A stretch of DNA of 64,000 nt from Clostridia bacterium (GCA_910574475.1 CAJTAT010000005.1:310001-374000), one strand, 5' to 3'. Positions 37,113 through 46,224 are shown, numbered from the stretch's first letter. Notes: generated by a model not told the origin, from the letters alone. Numbers and translations are program-made.

Positions 37113-37640
37113 ATGGAAAAAGCAAAAAAACTCCTTCATTTTCTGGATAATAATCTGGAATTGATTTTTGGAAGCCTGTTCCTGGCACTGATGGTCATAT
37201 TTACATTTTCAAATATTGCCATGCGTCTGATTCTCCGATCAACACTGCCATGGTTTCAAGAGCTGACCCGCTATTTGTTTGTATGGATGGTATTTATAGC
37301 GGCAAGTGCGGCGATTAAGTATAAAAATCATATCCGCATTACATTTTTACAGACTGTTTTAAAGGGAAAGACCAAGCATATCATGGAAATGATTGTCTAT
37401 CTGTGCAATGGAATCTTTGGCTCCATTCTGGCCTGGTATGCATTTCCTATGCTTAAGGCTTTCAGTGATGCGAATATGACAGCCAGCTCCATGCCTTGGT
37501 TTAAAATGAGCTGGCTGTATGCAGTGATGCCCCTTGGAATGATACTTTTTGTAATAAGAAATGTTCAAGGGATCTTCGAAGAAGTAAAATTGTTGAAAAT
37601 TCATGCTTCAGAAGAAGAAAAGGAAGGGGGAGACAACTAG
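37113..37640 (+). CDS. TRAP transporter small permease (DctQ family), system 2
   Basis: Four-helix membrane subunit (175 aa) with LPWFQELTRYLFVWMVFIAASAAIKYKNHIRI, the same block as in system 1. The start codon lies 6 nt behind an AGGAGG that closes the conserved leader element, so that element could control its translation directly. Its stop abuts the ATG of the large permease (TAGATG). Confidence 0.92.
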   Translation: MEKAKKLLHFLDNNLELIFGSLFLALMVIFTFSNIAMRLILRSTLPWFQELTRYLFVWMVFIAASAAIKYKNHIRITFLQTVLKGKTKHIMEMIVYLCNGIFGSILAWYAFPMLKAFSDANMTASSMPWFKMSWLYAVMPLGMILFVIRNVQGIFEEVKLLKIHASEEEKEGGDN

Positions 37641-38933
37641 ATGGCTACAACAATTATGTTTATTCTCTTTTTGGGACTGGCATTTTTGAGTATTCCAATG
37701 GCAGTGGCGATTGGCATTGGAGTGCTGGGAGCGATATTTTCGGGCAACGCCATTGATATGTCCTTTTTCCTGCGGGCGATGGCAAACAGCGTAGATTCCT
37801 TTACTTTGACTGCGGTTCCCTTCTTCATTCTTGCCGGTCATATTATGTCGGAGGTGGGAATTTCTGAAGGACTGTTCAATGCTGCAAATGCAGTATTTGG
37901 CCGGGTCAAGGGCGGCGTCATGATCGTCTCTGTGGTTTCCTGCGCTATCTTTGGGGCGGTGTCAGGATCCTCCTACGCGGCCGTTGCAGCTATCGGCCTG
38001 ATTGCTCTTCCAGAGTTAAAGAGACAGAATGTAAGTCTTGGTATGGCAACTGCGCTGTTGGCCACGGCAGGAGGTCTCGGCCAGATGATCCCCCCAAGCT
38101 CGGGACTGGTCATTTATGGATCTTTGAATAATGTATCCATTTCAGATCTGTTTATCGCAGAATTACTGCCTGGCATTTTCATGGCTTTCTGTTTTTCTAT
38201 ATTCTGTTTTATTTATGGGAAAAAGCACAATATCATTGCCAAAAATGTGGAGCAGTTTGATACGACTGGAAAGAAATTAAAGGTGATTTGGGAAAGCAAA
38301 TGGGCGCTGCTTCTTCCTGTGATTATGCTGGGTTCCATCTACACAGGCCTTGCCACCCCCACAGAATCAGCCGTTGTCTCTGTGGTCTACGCAATTGTCT
38401 ATGGATTGTTAAATAAAAAGAGTGGATTTAAAATATTGGACTTGGTATCCATGCTGAAAAAGTCGGTATTGACTACATCTTCCACCTTGTTTATTTTGGC
38501 CTGCTCCTCAGGACTGAGCAAAATCATTACACTGGAGCAGATCCCACAGAAGTTTGCAAATCTTATGGCGGAGAATGTATCCTCTACCTTTGGCTGTATG
38601 GCCATTCTTACAGTCATTGTCATCTTCCTTGGGATGTTCGTGGATGGAATTGCCATCAATACAATTCTCGGTCCTATCTTGTGTGGAGTTGCGAAGCAAT
38701 TTGGCATCGATCCGGTCTACTTTGGCGTGGTATTCCTGTTCAATATGACTTTTGGACTGATCACACCGCCATTGGGTGGAAACCTCTTTGTGGCTATGCA
38801 AATCTGCGGTGCCAAATATGAGGAGGTAACACGAAATATTTTGCCCTGGATTGTGGTAATGCTTATTGGATTGATTGTAATTACGTGCATCCCGCAGATG
38901 TCTCTGTGGCTGCCAAGTATGATGAATGGATAG
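37641..38933 (+). CDS. TRAP transporter large permease (DctM family), system 2
   Basis: Multi-helix transport subunit (430 aa) with PFFILAGHIMSEVGIS, GAVSGSSYAAVAAIGLIALPELKRQNVS, GGLGQMIPPSSGLVIYG, TPTESAVVSVVYA and LITPPLGGNLFVAMQIC. Clearly paralogous to the large permease of system 1 along its whole length. The tandem SnoaL genes follow without a terminator, 30 bp after the stop, suggesting one operon. Confidence 0.94.
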   Translation: MATTIMFILFLGLAFLSIPMAVAIGIGVLGAIFSGNAIDMSFFLRAMANSVDSFTLTAVPFFILAGHIMSEVGISEGLFNAANAVFGRVKGGVMIVSVVSCAIFGAVSGSSYAAVAAIGLIALPELKRQNVSLGMATALLATAGGLGQMIPPSSGLVIYGSLNNVSISDLFIAELLPGIFMAFCFSIFCFIYGKKHNIIAKNVEQFDTTGKKLKVIWESKWALLLPVIMLGSIYTGLATPTESAVVSVVYAIVYGLLNKKSGFKILDLVSMLKKSVLTTSSTLFILACSSGLSKIITLEQIPQKFANLMAENVSSTFGCMAILTVIVIFLGMFVDGIAINTILGPILCGVAKQFGIDPVYFGVVFLFNMTFGLITPPLGGNLFVAMQICGAKYEEVTRNILPWIVVMLIGLIVITCIPQMSLWLPSMMNG

Positions 38934-38963
38934 TTTTTATACAAAAATATGTTGGAGGTAACT

Positions 38964-40142
38964 ATGGAAAAAAAGGTGCAAGCAGATAAGAATAAACGCC
39001 AGCCGTCCTACCTGGAATCTGGCCTGGAAGTAGCAGAAAGCAGAGGCCATCTGTCGGTGGTCATGCGGGAAGATATCACAAAAATGTGGGCAGAGGGAAA
39101 GGCTCATGTACAGGAGGTTCCCATGCCAGGGTTTGGAGAATGGAGGGATCCGGTAGACTTTATTGTCCGCCATACTTACGATATCTGGGATGATAAAGGA
39201 ATGGGAAAGATCTATCAGCATTACAAACATAATGCACTGGTTCACACATCTGACGGCGTCACTTACGGACGGGATCAGGTGATAGCAAATTCCATTACAA
39301 AGCTGGCAGGTTATCCTGATATTAAGGATTACATTGATGATGTGATCTGGGCGCCGGACGGAAATGGAGGCTTTCACACCTCTATGCGTTGGACCTGGAT
39401 TGCACACAATACGGGACACACCATCTATGGACCGCCCACAGGCAAGAAAGTGGTAGTTTGGGGAGTGGCAAACTGTTATGTCAAAGATAACCGGGTAGTG
39501 GAGGAATGGGTTACATACAACGAGATCAGCCTCATCCGCCAACTGGGGTTCAATGTGGAAGAAGCCATTGAGCAGTCGGCCAACAAGGGAAAATCAGCCC
39601 GCTATGAGACAGGGACCTACGGAGAAAATGTCCGTCTGAACGGAGAATTCCCACCAAAAGAATTTGGGGAGAACAATGGCCGCTACAGCGACATCGAATA
39701 TTTTGTCCGCAAGAGCTATCACGACATCTATAATCGCCGGATGTTTAATCTCTTTAAAGAGAATTACGCCAACGATTATCTCTACCATGGCCCCTCGGAT
39801 CGGGAGCTTGTGGGAATCGGAGATTTTACACAGGATCAGTTGAATCTGTTCCAGGCATTTCCGGATCTGTCCATAGAGGTCAATGATTTTTACTACATGT
39901 ATGACAAGACCCGGGATGAGTACCGGACGGCCACCCGATGGACCATCGTGGGAACTCATGACGGGATCGGAATCTACGGTCCGGGTACCGGACAGCATGT
40001 GTATATTACAGGTATTTCCCATCATCTTATCCGCGACGGAAAGATGGTAGAAGAGTGGACTATATATGATGAGATGGCTCTGCGCCGCAATATTTTGATG
40101 AAACGTCGGGAAAATGAAGCTGCCCGGGAGCGGGAATTGTAA
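38964..40142 (+). CDS. Two-domain SnoaL/NTF2-like protein, paralogue 1
   Basis: Cytosolic protein (392 aa) made of two SnoaL-like domains in tandem. Domain 1 (about 50-195) has DPVDFIVRHTYDIWDDKGMGKIY and ends with PPTGKKVVVWG...VVEEWVTYNEISLIRQLGF. Domain 2 (about 235-385) has IEYFVRKSYHDIYNRRMFNLF and ends GPGTGQHVYITG...GKMVEEWTIYDEMALRR. The W-x-D-x-x-L pattern after the final strand is the usual SnoaL ending. GGAGGT precedes the ATG at 38964. A near copy follows 15 bp later. No catalytic assignment is possible by eye; each domain keeps His, Asp and Tyr residues in its cavity strands. Confidence 0.8.
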   Translation: MEKKVQADKNKRQPSYLESGLEVAESRGHLSVVMREDITKMWAEGKAHVQEVPMPGFGEWRDPVDFIVRHTYDIWDDKGMGKIYQHYKHNALVHTSDGVTYGRDQVIANSITKLAGYPDIKDYIDDVIWAPDGNGGFHTSMRWTWIAHNTGHTIYGPPTGKKVVVWGVANCYVKDNRVVEEWVTYNEISLIRQLGFNVEEAIEQSANKGKSARYETGTYGENVRLNGEFPPKEFGENNGRYSDIEYFVRKSYHDIYNRRMFNLFKENYANDYLYHGPSDRELVGIGDFTQDQLNLFQAFPDLSIEVNDFYYMYDKTRDEYRTATRWTIVGTHDGIGIYGPGTGQHVYITGISHHLIRDGKMVEEWTIYDEMALRRNILMKRRENEAAREREL

Positions 40143-40157
40143 TCACAGGAGGAATTT

Positions 40158-41438
40158 ATGGCAGGAAAAGATGAGAAGAAGATCACTGAAAAATCAGAAG
40201 AAAAAGCAGTAATCGTAAAAGAGGAAACGAAAGAAGTACCGGTAGAAAAGGATGAGAAGGAAAATAAAAACAAACGGATGCCATCCTACATGGAATCCGG
40301 CCTGGAAGTAGCAGAGAACAGAGGGCATTTATCTGTAACCATGCGCGAGGATATTACGAAAATGTGGAAGGGGGCTTTTGAAAATCCCCATGAAGTTCCC
40401 ATGCCAGGGTTCGGTAATTGGAGAGACCCGGTGGATTATATTGTTCGCCTTACATATGATATCTGGGATGATAAAAATATGGGACTGATTTATAACCATT
40501 ATAAGCATAATGCACTGGTTCATACCTCAGACGGCGTTACCTACGGACGGGATCAGGTAATAGCCAATTCCATTACAAAGCTGGCAGGATACCCGGATCT
40601 CAAGGATTATATTGATGATGTGATCTGGGCGCCGGACGGAAATGGTGGCTTCCACAGTTCCATGCGCTGGACCTGGATTGCGCACAATACGGGACATACC
40701 ATCTACGGGCCGCCTACAGGAAAGAAAGTTGTCGTGTGGGGAATTGCAAACTGTTATGTGAAAGATGACTTTATTGTGGAAGAGTGGGTTACATACAACG
40801 AGATCAGCCTCATCCGCCAGCTGGGATTCAATGTGGAAGAAGCCATTGAGCAGTCGGCCAACAAGGGAAAATCAGCCCGGTATGAGACAGGGACCTACGG
40901 AGAAAATGTCCGTCTGAACGGAGAATTTCCACCAAAAGAATTTGGAGAGAATAATGGCCGATACAGCGACATCGAATATTTTGTCCGCAAGAGCTATCAC
41001 GACATCTATAATCGCCGGATGTTCAATCTCTTTAAAGAGAATTACGCCAACGATTATCTCTACCATGGCCCCTCGGATCGGGAGCTTGTGGGAATCGGAG
41101 ATTTTACACAGGATCAGTTGAATCTGTTCCAGGCATTTCCGGATCTGTCCATAGAGGTCAATGATTTTTACTACATGTATGACAAGACCCGGGATGAGTA
41201 CCGGACGGCCACCCGATGGACCATCGTGGGAACTCATGACGGGATCGGAATCTATGGACCGGCCACCGGGCAGCATGCCTACATTACAGGTATCTCTCAT
41301 CATCTCATTCGTGACGGAAAGATGGTAGAAGAGTGGACCATATATGATGAGATGGCTCTGCGCCGCAACATTTTGATGAAACGTCGGGAAAATGAGGCGG
41401 CACAGGCGCCAAAAGAAGAAACATTTGTTCCAAAATAA
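40158..41438 (+). CDS. Two-domain SnoaL/NTF2-like protein, paralogue 2
   Basis: Tandem duplicate of the previous gene (426 aa) with an extra N-terminal Lys/Glu-rich, probably disordered tail (KDEKKITEKSEEKAVIVKEE) and a C-terminal APKEETFVPK extension. From about 40845 to 41250 the DNA is nearly identical to 39570-39975, whereas the N-terminal half is more diverged, which points to recent gene conversion or recombination in the second domain. AGGAGG precedes the ATG. The two products could form a hetero-oligomer. Confidence 0.8.
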   Translation: MAGKDEKKITEKSEEKAVIVKEETKEVPVEKDEKENKNKRMPSYMESGLEVAENRGHLSVTMREDITKMWKGAFENPHEVPMPGFGNWRDPVDYIVRLTYDIWDDKNMGLIYNHYKHNALVHTSDGVTYGRDQVIANSITKLAGYPDLKDYIDDVIWAPDGNGGFHSSMRWTWIAHNTGHTIYGPPTGKKVVVWGIANCYVKDDFIVEEWVTYNEISLIRQLGFNVEEAIEQSANKGKSARYETGTYGENVRLNGEFPPKEFGENNGRYSDIEYFVRKSYHDIYNRRMFNLFKENYANDYLYHGPSDRELVGIGDFTQDQLNLFQAFPDLSIEVNDFYYMYDKTRDEYRTATRWTIVGTHDGIGIYGPATGQHAYITGISHHLIRDGKMVEEWTIYDEMALRRNILMKRRENEAAQAPKEETFVPK

Positions 41439-41443
41439 CTTTT

Positions 41444-41467
41444 ATGGGGTTGCCACAGCAGCCCCAT
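41444..41467 (+). other. Strong intergenic hairpin without T-run
   Basis: ATGGGGTTGC (41444-41453) and GCAGCCCCAT (41458-41467) form a 10-bp stem with one G-U pair and a CACA loop. No U-tract follows, so it is more likely an mRNA-stabilising or processing element than a terminator. The YkvI-like gene starts 19 bp later. Confidence 0.6.
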
Positions 41468-41486
41468 TCCAATAGGTTGAGGTAAA

Positions 41487-42566
41487 ATGAAAAAATTTAT
41501 AAGAATCATTCCCTTTGCGGGGACTACAATTGCATTTTTTATCGGCTCTGGATTTGCCACGGCTCAGGAGATTTTGCAATATTTTGCCGCTTATGGCGGG
41601 CAATTTTTATTGGTAATTGCAGTTAGTATGGCCATTTTTGTATATACGAATTGGAGCTTTATTCAGGCAGGTACCGAGAAGGCCACAGAGCGCCCAGGTG
41701 GAGTATTTCATTATTATTGTGGTAAGTATATTGGCACCTTTTATGATATTTTTTCAGTAATTTTTATTTTTTTGTCCTATGTAGTCATGTGTGGCGGCGC
41801 AGGGGCAGCGGCAGCTCAACAGTTTGCATTGCCTGCATGGACAGGCGTTTTTCTATTGGCTGTGCTGGTCACGGTTACAGTCGTATTAGGACTTGATAAT
41901 CTTATTCAGATACTTGGAAAGCTTGGACCGGTTATTATTTTATTTATTATTCTGATTGGAGTCTGGACGGTAGTACGTGATGGGGAAAATATCATGGAAG
42001 GAATTCGGATAGTACAAAATCAGGAGATCGAGTTGGTCCGGGTAGGAAATAACTTTTTTTCATCCGCAGTGTCTTATGCCGGATTTGTTATGCTGTGGTT
42101 TTGTACTTTTATGGCAGAGCTCAGCGCAAAAAATGACTCCAAAACAGTTAGCAATGGCATGTTTCTTGGAGCGGCAGCCATCGCTTTGACCCTGGTGGTG
42201 GTTTCCCTTGCTCTTCTTGCAGATATTGGTCAGGTGGCCGACAGTGAGATTCCAAGTATTATTTTGGCAGAAATGATTTCTCCAGTTTTTGCAGCCGTTT
42301 TTTCACTGATAACTCTTTGTGGAATTTATACCACAGGAGTACCTCTTTTATGGACAGTGGCTTCCAGGTGCTTTCCAGAAGGAAGCGGAAAATTTTGTAC
42401 TGTTACCATTGTACTAGGCCTGGGTGGCGCAGCTATTGCCCTCTTTTTACCTTATCGGAATCTGGTTAATATCATTTACGGCATAAATGGTTATGTAGGT
42501 ATTGCATTAATTTTTTTTATGCTGTGGAAAGATGGCAGAAAGTTGTATCTCATACGAAAGAAATAG
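41487..42566 (+). CDS. YkvI-like membrane transporter
   Basis: Polytopic membrane protein (359 aa) with about ten helices. The N terminus IIPFAGTTIAFFIGSGFATAQEILQYFAAYG has the unwound-helix Gly motif of APC-superfamily (LeuT-fold) transporters and matches the YkvI family. The ligand is unknown for this family. It follows the SnoaL pair by 48 bp across a hairpin and precedes the second copy of the zinc dehydrogenase, so it may import or export an intermediate of the island pathway. The ribosome binding site TTGAGG is moderate. Confidence 0.8.
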   Translation: MKKFIRIIPFAGTTIAFFIGSGFATAQEILQYFAAYGGQFLLVIAVSMAIFVYTNWSFIQAGTEKATERPGGVFHYYCGKYIGTFYDIFSVIFIFLSYVVMCGGAGAAAAQQFALPAWTGVFLLAVLVTVTVVLGLDNLIQILGKLGPVIILFIILIGVWTVVRDGENIMEGIRIVQNQEIELVRVGNNFFSSAVSYAGFVMLWFCTFMAELSAKNDSKTVSNGMFLGAAAIALTLVVVSLALLADIGQVADSEIPSIILAEMISPVFAAVFSLITLCGIYTTGVPLLWTVASRCFPEGSGKFCTVTIVLGLGGAAIALFLPYRNLVNIIYGINGYVGIALIFFMLWKDGRKLYLIRKK

Positions 42567-42611
42567 CAGTATCACTTCAAAACAGACGAATAGAAAACGG
42601 AGGTATCAATA

Positions 42612-43658
42612 ATGAAAGCATTGGTCATGAGAGGTCCGGGGCAGTTCGAGATAGAAGAAGTTCCGGTTCCAGAGTGTAAAGAAAATGAGGTACTGGTTCG
42701 CATTAAGTCTGTGGCAATCTGCGGTTCCGATCCCGTGCTTCTTGCGGGAGGCAGCATGGATGATGGACTTCCCGGAAGCCTTCCCCATATTGCAGGCCAT
42801 GAGGGAGCAGGCATCATCGAGAAGGTGGGAGAAAAAGTACGGGGCTTTCAGGTGGAAGACGCCGTGGCGGTTGAGTCCCATCTGGGTTGCGGCTACTGTG
42901 ACAACTGCCAGGCAGGCCACTATAATCTCTGTATGAACTTTGGAAAAGTAAAAGCAGGCCATAAGCAGTATGGATTTACCGTTCCGGGTTGCTATGCAGA
43001 ATACTGTGTGTACCGGCCGGAGGTTCTTCACAAGATACCGGAGAATCTCACCTGTGACCATGGAGCTCTCACAGATACGGTGGCCACTGCCTTCCATGCC
43101 ATCCAACAGGCGGGAGTGGTAGCCGGAGGCTGGACGGTCATAGTGGGCTGCGGTCCGGTGGGGATGGCCATGCTGATGCTGTGTCGGGCTATGGGAAGTA
43201 GAACCATTGTGTTGGAGACAGGAGAGAGGCTTAAGAAAGCCAAGGAATTCGGCGCAGACTTTGCCTATGACTTTCTGGATACAAAAGCGCTTCAAAAGGT
43301 GATGGAGGCCACAAGCTTTGTGGGAGCAGACAGATGCTTTGACTGTGCAGGAAACCCAGCTTCCATGGAACTTGCCTTACATAGTTGCCGAAGAGGCGGG
43401 ACCGTCGGGCTGGTAGCCATTCCAAAGAATCAGAGGATGGAGATTGATTTGAAGACCATCGTGTGGGATGAGAAGAAGCTGGTGGGGAGCAGAGGAAACC
43501 CCAACTGCCATAAGCAGGTATTGGAGATGATGAGCTCAGGAGCCATAGAGGCAGAGAAGATGATCTCCCACCATTTTCCACTGGACAGATTCAAGGAAGC
43601 CCTGGAGCTATTTACCAGCAGGGCGGACGGAGTGGTAAAGGTGATTATTACGGTGTAG
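42612..43658 (+). CDS. Zinc-dependent medium-chain dehydrogenase, copy 2
   Basis: Duplicate of the gene at 33503, 348 residues with 12 substitutions: M41V, G74E, G82E, K-to-E in PENL, T-to-A in QQAGV, A-to-T in SRTIV, F-to-Y, A-to-T and E-to-K in AYDFLDTKAL, G-to-E in VMEAT, S-to-A and E-to-D near the end. All zinc ligands and the Rossmann motif are retained. G82E changes the normally glycine-aspartate turn of the GroES-like fold (FQVGDAV to FQVEDAV), so stability or activity may differ. GGAGG precedes the ATG. The similarity stops within about 15 bp after the stop codon. Confidence 0.92.
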   Translation: MKALVMRGPGQFEIEEVPVPECKENEVLVRIKSVAICGSDPVLLAGGSMDDGLPGSLPHIAGHEGAGIIEKVGEKVRGFQVEDAVAVESHLGCGYCDNCQAGHYNLCMNFGKVKAGHKQYGFTVPGCYAEYCVYRPEVLHKIPENLTCDHGALTDTVATAFHAIQQAGVVAGGWTVIVGCGPVGMAMLMLCRAMGSRTIVLETGERLKKAKEFGADFAYDFLDTKALQKVMEATSFVGADRCFDCAGNPASMELALHSCRRGGTVGLVAIPKNQRMEIDLKTIVWDEKKLVGSRGNPNCHKQVLEMMSSGAIEAEKMISHHFPLDRFKEALELFTSRADGVVKVIITV

Positions 43659-43718
43659 AGTATGGCTTTGCAGCCGTGTCCCCTCTTCAAAATTATATAA
43701 TATCTATCTAAAAATAAA

Positions 43719-43762
43719 ACAGAAGGAATCCAGATTGATAAAGTCTAAATGATTCCTTCTGT
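43719..43762. terminator. Bidirectional hairpin terminator
   Basis: Perfect 12-bp inverted repeat ACAGAAGGAATC (43719-43730) and GATTCCTTCTGT (43751-43762) with a 20-nt loop, between the convergent dehydrogenase copy 2 and the AraC-type gene. The flanks are AT-rich (ATAAA on the left, ATATAT on the right). Confidence 0.75.
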
Positions 43763-43794
43763 ATATATAAAAAATATAGCTCTTACCCTCACCC

Positions 43795-44661
43795 CTACAA
43801 GGTGCGCCGAAACTCCCGAGGAGATATCCCAAATTCCTGTTTAAACTTCCTGGAAAAATAGTTACTGTCATCAAACCCACAGGAGTTGGCAATTTCAGAA
43901 ACATTCATGTCTGAGGTTATCAGATAATATTTTGCCTTTTCCAACCGAATATGATTGATATACTGCATAGGTGGGCAGTGATATTTTTGCATAAAAAGAT
44001 TGCGCAGACGCCGCTCATTTAAATTAGACAATTTCACCAGATCATTCATAGTATAATTTTCATTGTAATGCTGATTGAGATAATCCGTTAGCCGATAAAA
44101 AGCATAGGCGTCTTGGTTGGGCTCTTCTCCCAGATCAAAAACCCGAGATAAATACGTAATTAAAATCAGAAAATAGGATTGTACAATAATGTCCTGACCA
44201 GGCTCGTTGTTATTAAGCTCGTCCAACATAGCATTTGTATAGCGAAGAACCTCTTGAATTCCCTCATAGTCCAATTTCAGAATATTATTGGGACGGGTAT
44301 AAAAAGAGGTAGACGCCTGGAAGATAAAAAGGGAGCGAAAACCCTCACTTTGCTGGAGAGAAGGCGTACACTGTAGCAGATCTTCTAAGCGAAAAAGGAT
44401 GTTGATGACTTCAATATGCTTCGTATCCTCCAAATAATGTGGAGCAAAGTTACTGATGACATAGATGCTTCCCGCACTGACTTTATAGGAAAAATTATTG
44501 ACCACTAAGGTGGCGCTTCCTTCTGTGACAACAGTTAACTGATGATAATTGTGGATGTGCATAAAATCAGGCGATGTCAATTTATTGCGTTCAATACAAA
44601 AAGGTGTACATTGAAAAGTAATATTTTGCTTGTCACTTTTCGTTATCTCCCTGTAATTCAA
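43795..44661 (-). CDS. AraC-family transcriptional regulator
   Basis: Regulator of 288 residues with an N-terminal cupin-like sensing domain (about 25-120: HIHNYHQLTVVTEGSATLVVNN, SAGSIYVISNFAPH) and a C-terminal pair of helix-turn-helix motifs (about 190-288: MNDLVKLSNLNERRLRNLF, SEIANSCGFDDSNYFSRKFKQEFGISPREFR). The start is taken as TTG at 44661 because AGGAGGG lies 8 bases upstream; an ATG at 44697 has none and would start within 10 nt of the predicted -10 box. It is the only dedicated regulator in the island and the natural candidate for the spaced half-sites at 23062, 29731, 35531 and possibly 46523. Confidence 0.9.
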   Translation of the reverse strand: MNYREITKSDKQNITFQCTPFCIERNKLTSPDFMHIHNYHQLTVVTEGSATLVVNNFSYKVSAGSIYVISNFAPHYLEDTKHIEVINILFRLEDLLQCTPSLQQSEGFRSLFIFQASTSFYTRPNNILKLDYEGIQEVLRYTNAMLDELNNNEPGQDIIVQSYFLILITYLSRVFDLGEEPNQDAYAFYRLTDYLNQHYNENYTMNDLVKLSNLNERRLRNLFMQKYHCPPMQYINHIRLEKAKYYLITSDMNVSEIANSCGFDDSNYFSRKFKQEFGISPREFRRTL

Positions 44662-44705
44662 AATATCTTCCCTCCTTTTCAAGAGACGGTATCTCATTGC
44701 TATAT

Positions 44706-44733
44706 ACTATATCAGAATTTCTTTTTTTGTCAA
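44706..44733 (-). promoter_or_regulatory. Promoter of the AraC-type gene
   Basis: On the minus strand, TTGACA (44733-44728), 16 bp, TATAGT (44711-44706). It lies inside the first copy of the 40-bp direct repeat, so the second copy at 46400 carries an equivalent TTGACA-16-TATATT promoter facing left. Confidence 0.7.
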
Positions 44734-44747
44734 ATGGACAGTGTAAA
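44708..44747. repeat. 40-bp direct repeat, left copy
   Basis: Exact 40-bp match to 46400-46439, beginning TATATCAGAATTTC and ending GGACAGTGTAAA, with an internal T7 run. It contains the -35 and most of the -10 region of the AraC-type gene promoter. Flanking bases differ on both sides. Confidence 0.92.
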
Positions 44748-44938
44748 GGAACGCTATAGAATATTTTCTTTGAGCCTATATGATGGAGGGGAAAGAAATA
44801 TTTGAGCCTGATGAGATTGCAGATTCCAATCCCTTGGCAAAATGATAAAATGGAACATTGGACATAGAAACGGCGCCAGGAGTTCTGGATAATATACTTT
44901 CAAAAAAGTAAAAATTTTAATATTTTGAAATCGATCCC

Positions 44939-44966
44939 TTGCATATACAATTTATATCAGTATAAT
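44939..44966 (+). promoter_or_regulatory. Promoter of the DUF4143 ATPase gene
   Basis: TTGCAT (44939-44944), 16 bp, TATAAT (44961-44966), a good vegetative promoter about 60 bp before the ATG. The rest of the gap 44748-44938 shows nothing I can assign. Confidence 0.7.
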
Positions 44967-45027
44967 AGGATTTAAGATGGGATTTCAGAAAAACAAAAAT
45001 ATTTAAATTTTGAAAGTGAGTGATTAT

Positions 45028-46224
45028 ATGAAGACAATAACAAGAACAAATTATCTAAATAGGATCATAGAGTTGAACGGAACACCGGACATTAAAATCA
45101 TTACAGGAATTCGCCGTTCAGGAAAGTCAAAATTGATGCAGGCATATATTGAGTATCTGAAAAATCATTTTGAAAATATCAATATTATCTTTATAGACTT
45201 TATGGATCTGGCATATGAGGAATTAAAAGAATATCATGCACTCCATGCATATATAGAGGAACATTATCAAGAGGAAAAAATAAACTATCTTTTCGTGGAC
45301 GAAGTTCAGATGTGTACCAAATTTGAGTTGGCAATCAACAGTCTTTACTCCAAAGGGAAATACGATATTTATATTACAGGTTCGAATGCTTTTTTACTGA
45401 GTGCTGATCTGGCAACTCTTTTTACCGGACGATATATAGAGATCCATGTGTTTCCATTCAGTTTTCAGGAATACTGCCAATATTATGATGAGGTCGGCGA
45501 CAAGGAAAAACTCTTTGATGAGTATTCCATAAAGGGAGGCTTGGCAGGCTCTTATGCTTACGGAACGGACAGGGATAGAATAAATTATATTAAGGAAGTT
45601 TATGAAACGATCGTAACGAGAGACTTGGTGCAGAAATATTCTTTGCCAGATACGTTAGTCTTACAGAGACTGAGCGAATTTCTCATGGATAACATCAGTA
45701 ATCTTACCTCTCCGAACAAAGTCAGTCAGCTTCTGACAGAGAACAAGACAATAACCAATCATGTGACAGTTGGCAGATATATCAAATATTTGTGCAGCGC
45801 CTTTGTTTTTTATGACATAAAGCGTTATGATATTCGTGGAAAGAAGTATTTGGAAAGTTCTGAGAAATTCTATTTGTGTGATGCAGGCATCCGATATGCT
45901 ATTCTGGGAAGCAGGAATATGGATTACGGAAGAGTGTATGAGAATATAGTTTGTATTGAACTGCTCCGCCGGGGATATGATGTGTATGTGGGAAAATTGT
46001 ATCAAAAAGAGATTGATTTTGTGGCACAAAACGGGAACGAGAAAATTTATATCCAGGTCAGCGACAATATTTCAGATGAGAAAACTCTTGAAAGAGAATG
46101 TTTGCCTTTACTGCAAATCCGAGATGCTTATCCCAAAAAGATTATTGCCCGAACACGACACCCGAAATATAGTTATGAGGGTATTGAGATTTATAATATC
46201 GTTGACTGGTTATTGCAGAAATAG
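45028..46224 (+). CDS. ATP-binding protein, AAA_14 plus DUF4143
   Basis: Protein of 398 residues with Walker A GIRRSGKSKLMQ near the N terminus, Walker B YLFVDEVQ, sensor-like ITGSNAFLLS and the family block TLFTGRYIEIHVFPFSFQEY, then a DUF4143 C-terminal domain with a nuclease-like stretch VYENIVCIELLRRGYDVYVG...EIDFVAQ....IYIQV. The biological role of this widespread, often horizontally moved family is not established; some members look like toxin-antitoxin or defence ATPases. Start ATG at 45028; a TTG at 45010 is possible. Codon use and AT content differ slightly from the catabolic genes around it. Confidence 0.85.
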   Translation: MKTITRTNYLNRIIELNGTPDIKIITGIRRSGKSKLMQAYIEYLKNHFENINIIFIDFMDLAYEELKEYHALHAYIEEHYQEEKINYLFVDEVQMCTKFELAINSLYSKGKYDIYITGSNAFLLSADLATLFTGRYIEIHVFPFSFQEYCQYYDEVGDKEKLFDEYSIKGGLAGSYAYGTDRDRINYIKEVYETIVTRDLVQKYSLPDTLVLQRLSEFLMDNISNLTSPNKVSQLLTENKTITNHVTVGRYIKYLCSAFVFYDIKRYDIRGKKYLESSEKFYLCDAGIRYAILGSRNMDYGRVYENIVCIELLRRGYDVYVGKLYQKEIDFVAQNGNEKIYIQVSDNISDEKTLERECLPLLQIRDAYPKKIIARTRHPKYSYEGIEIYNIVDWLLQK

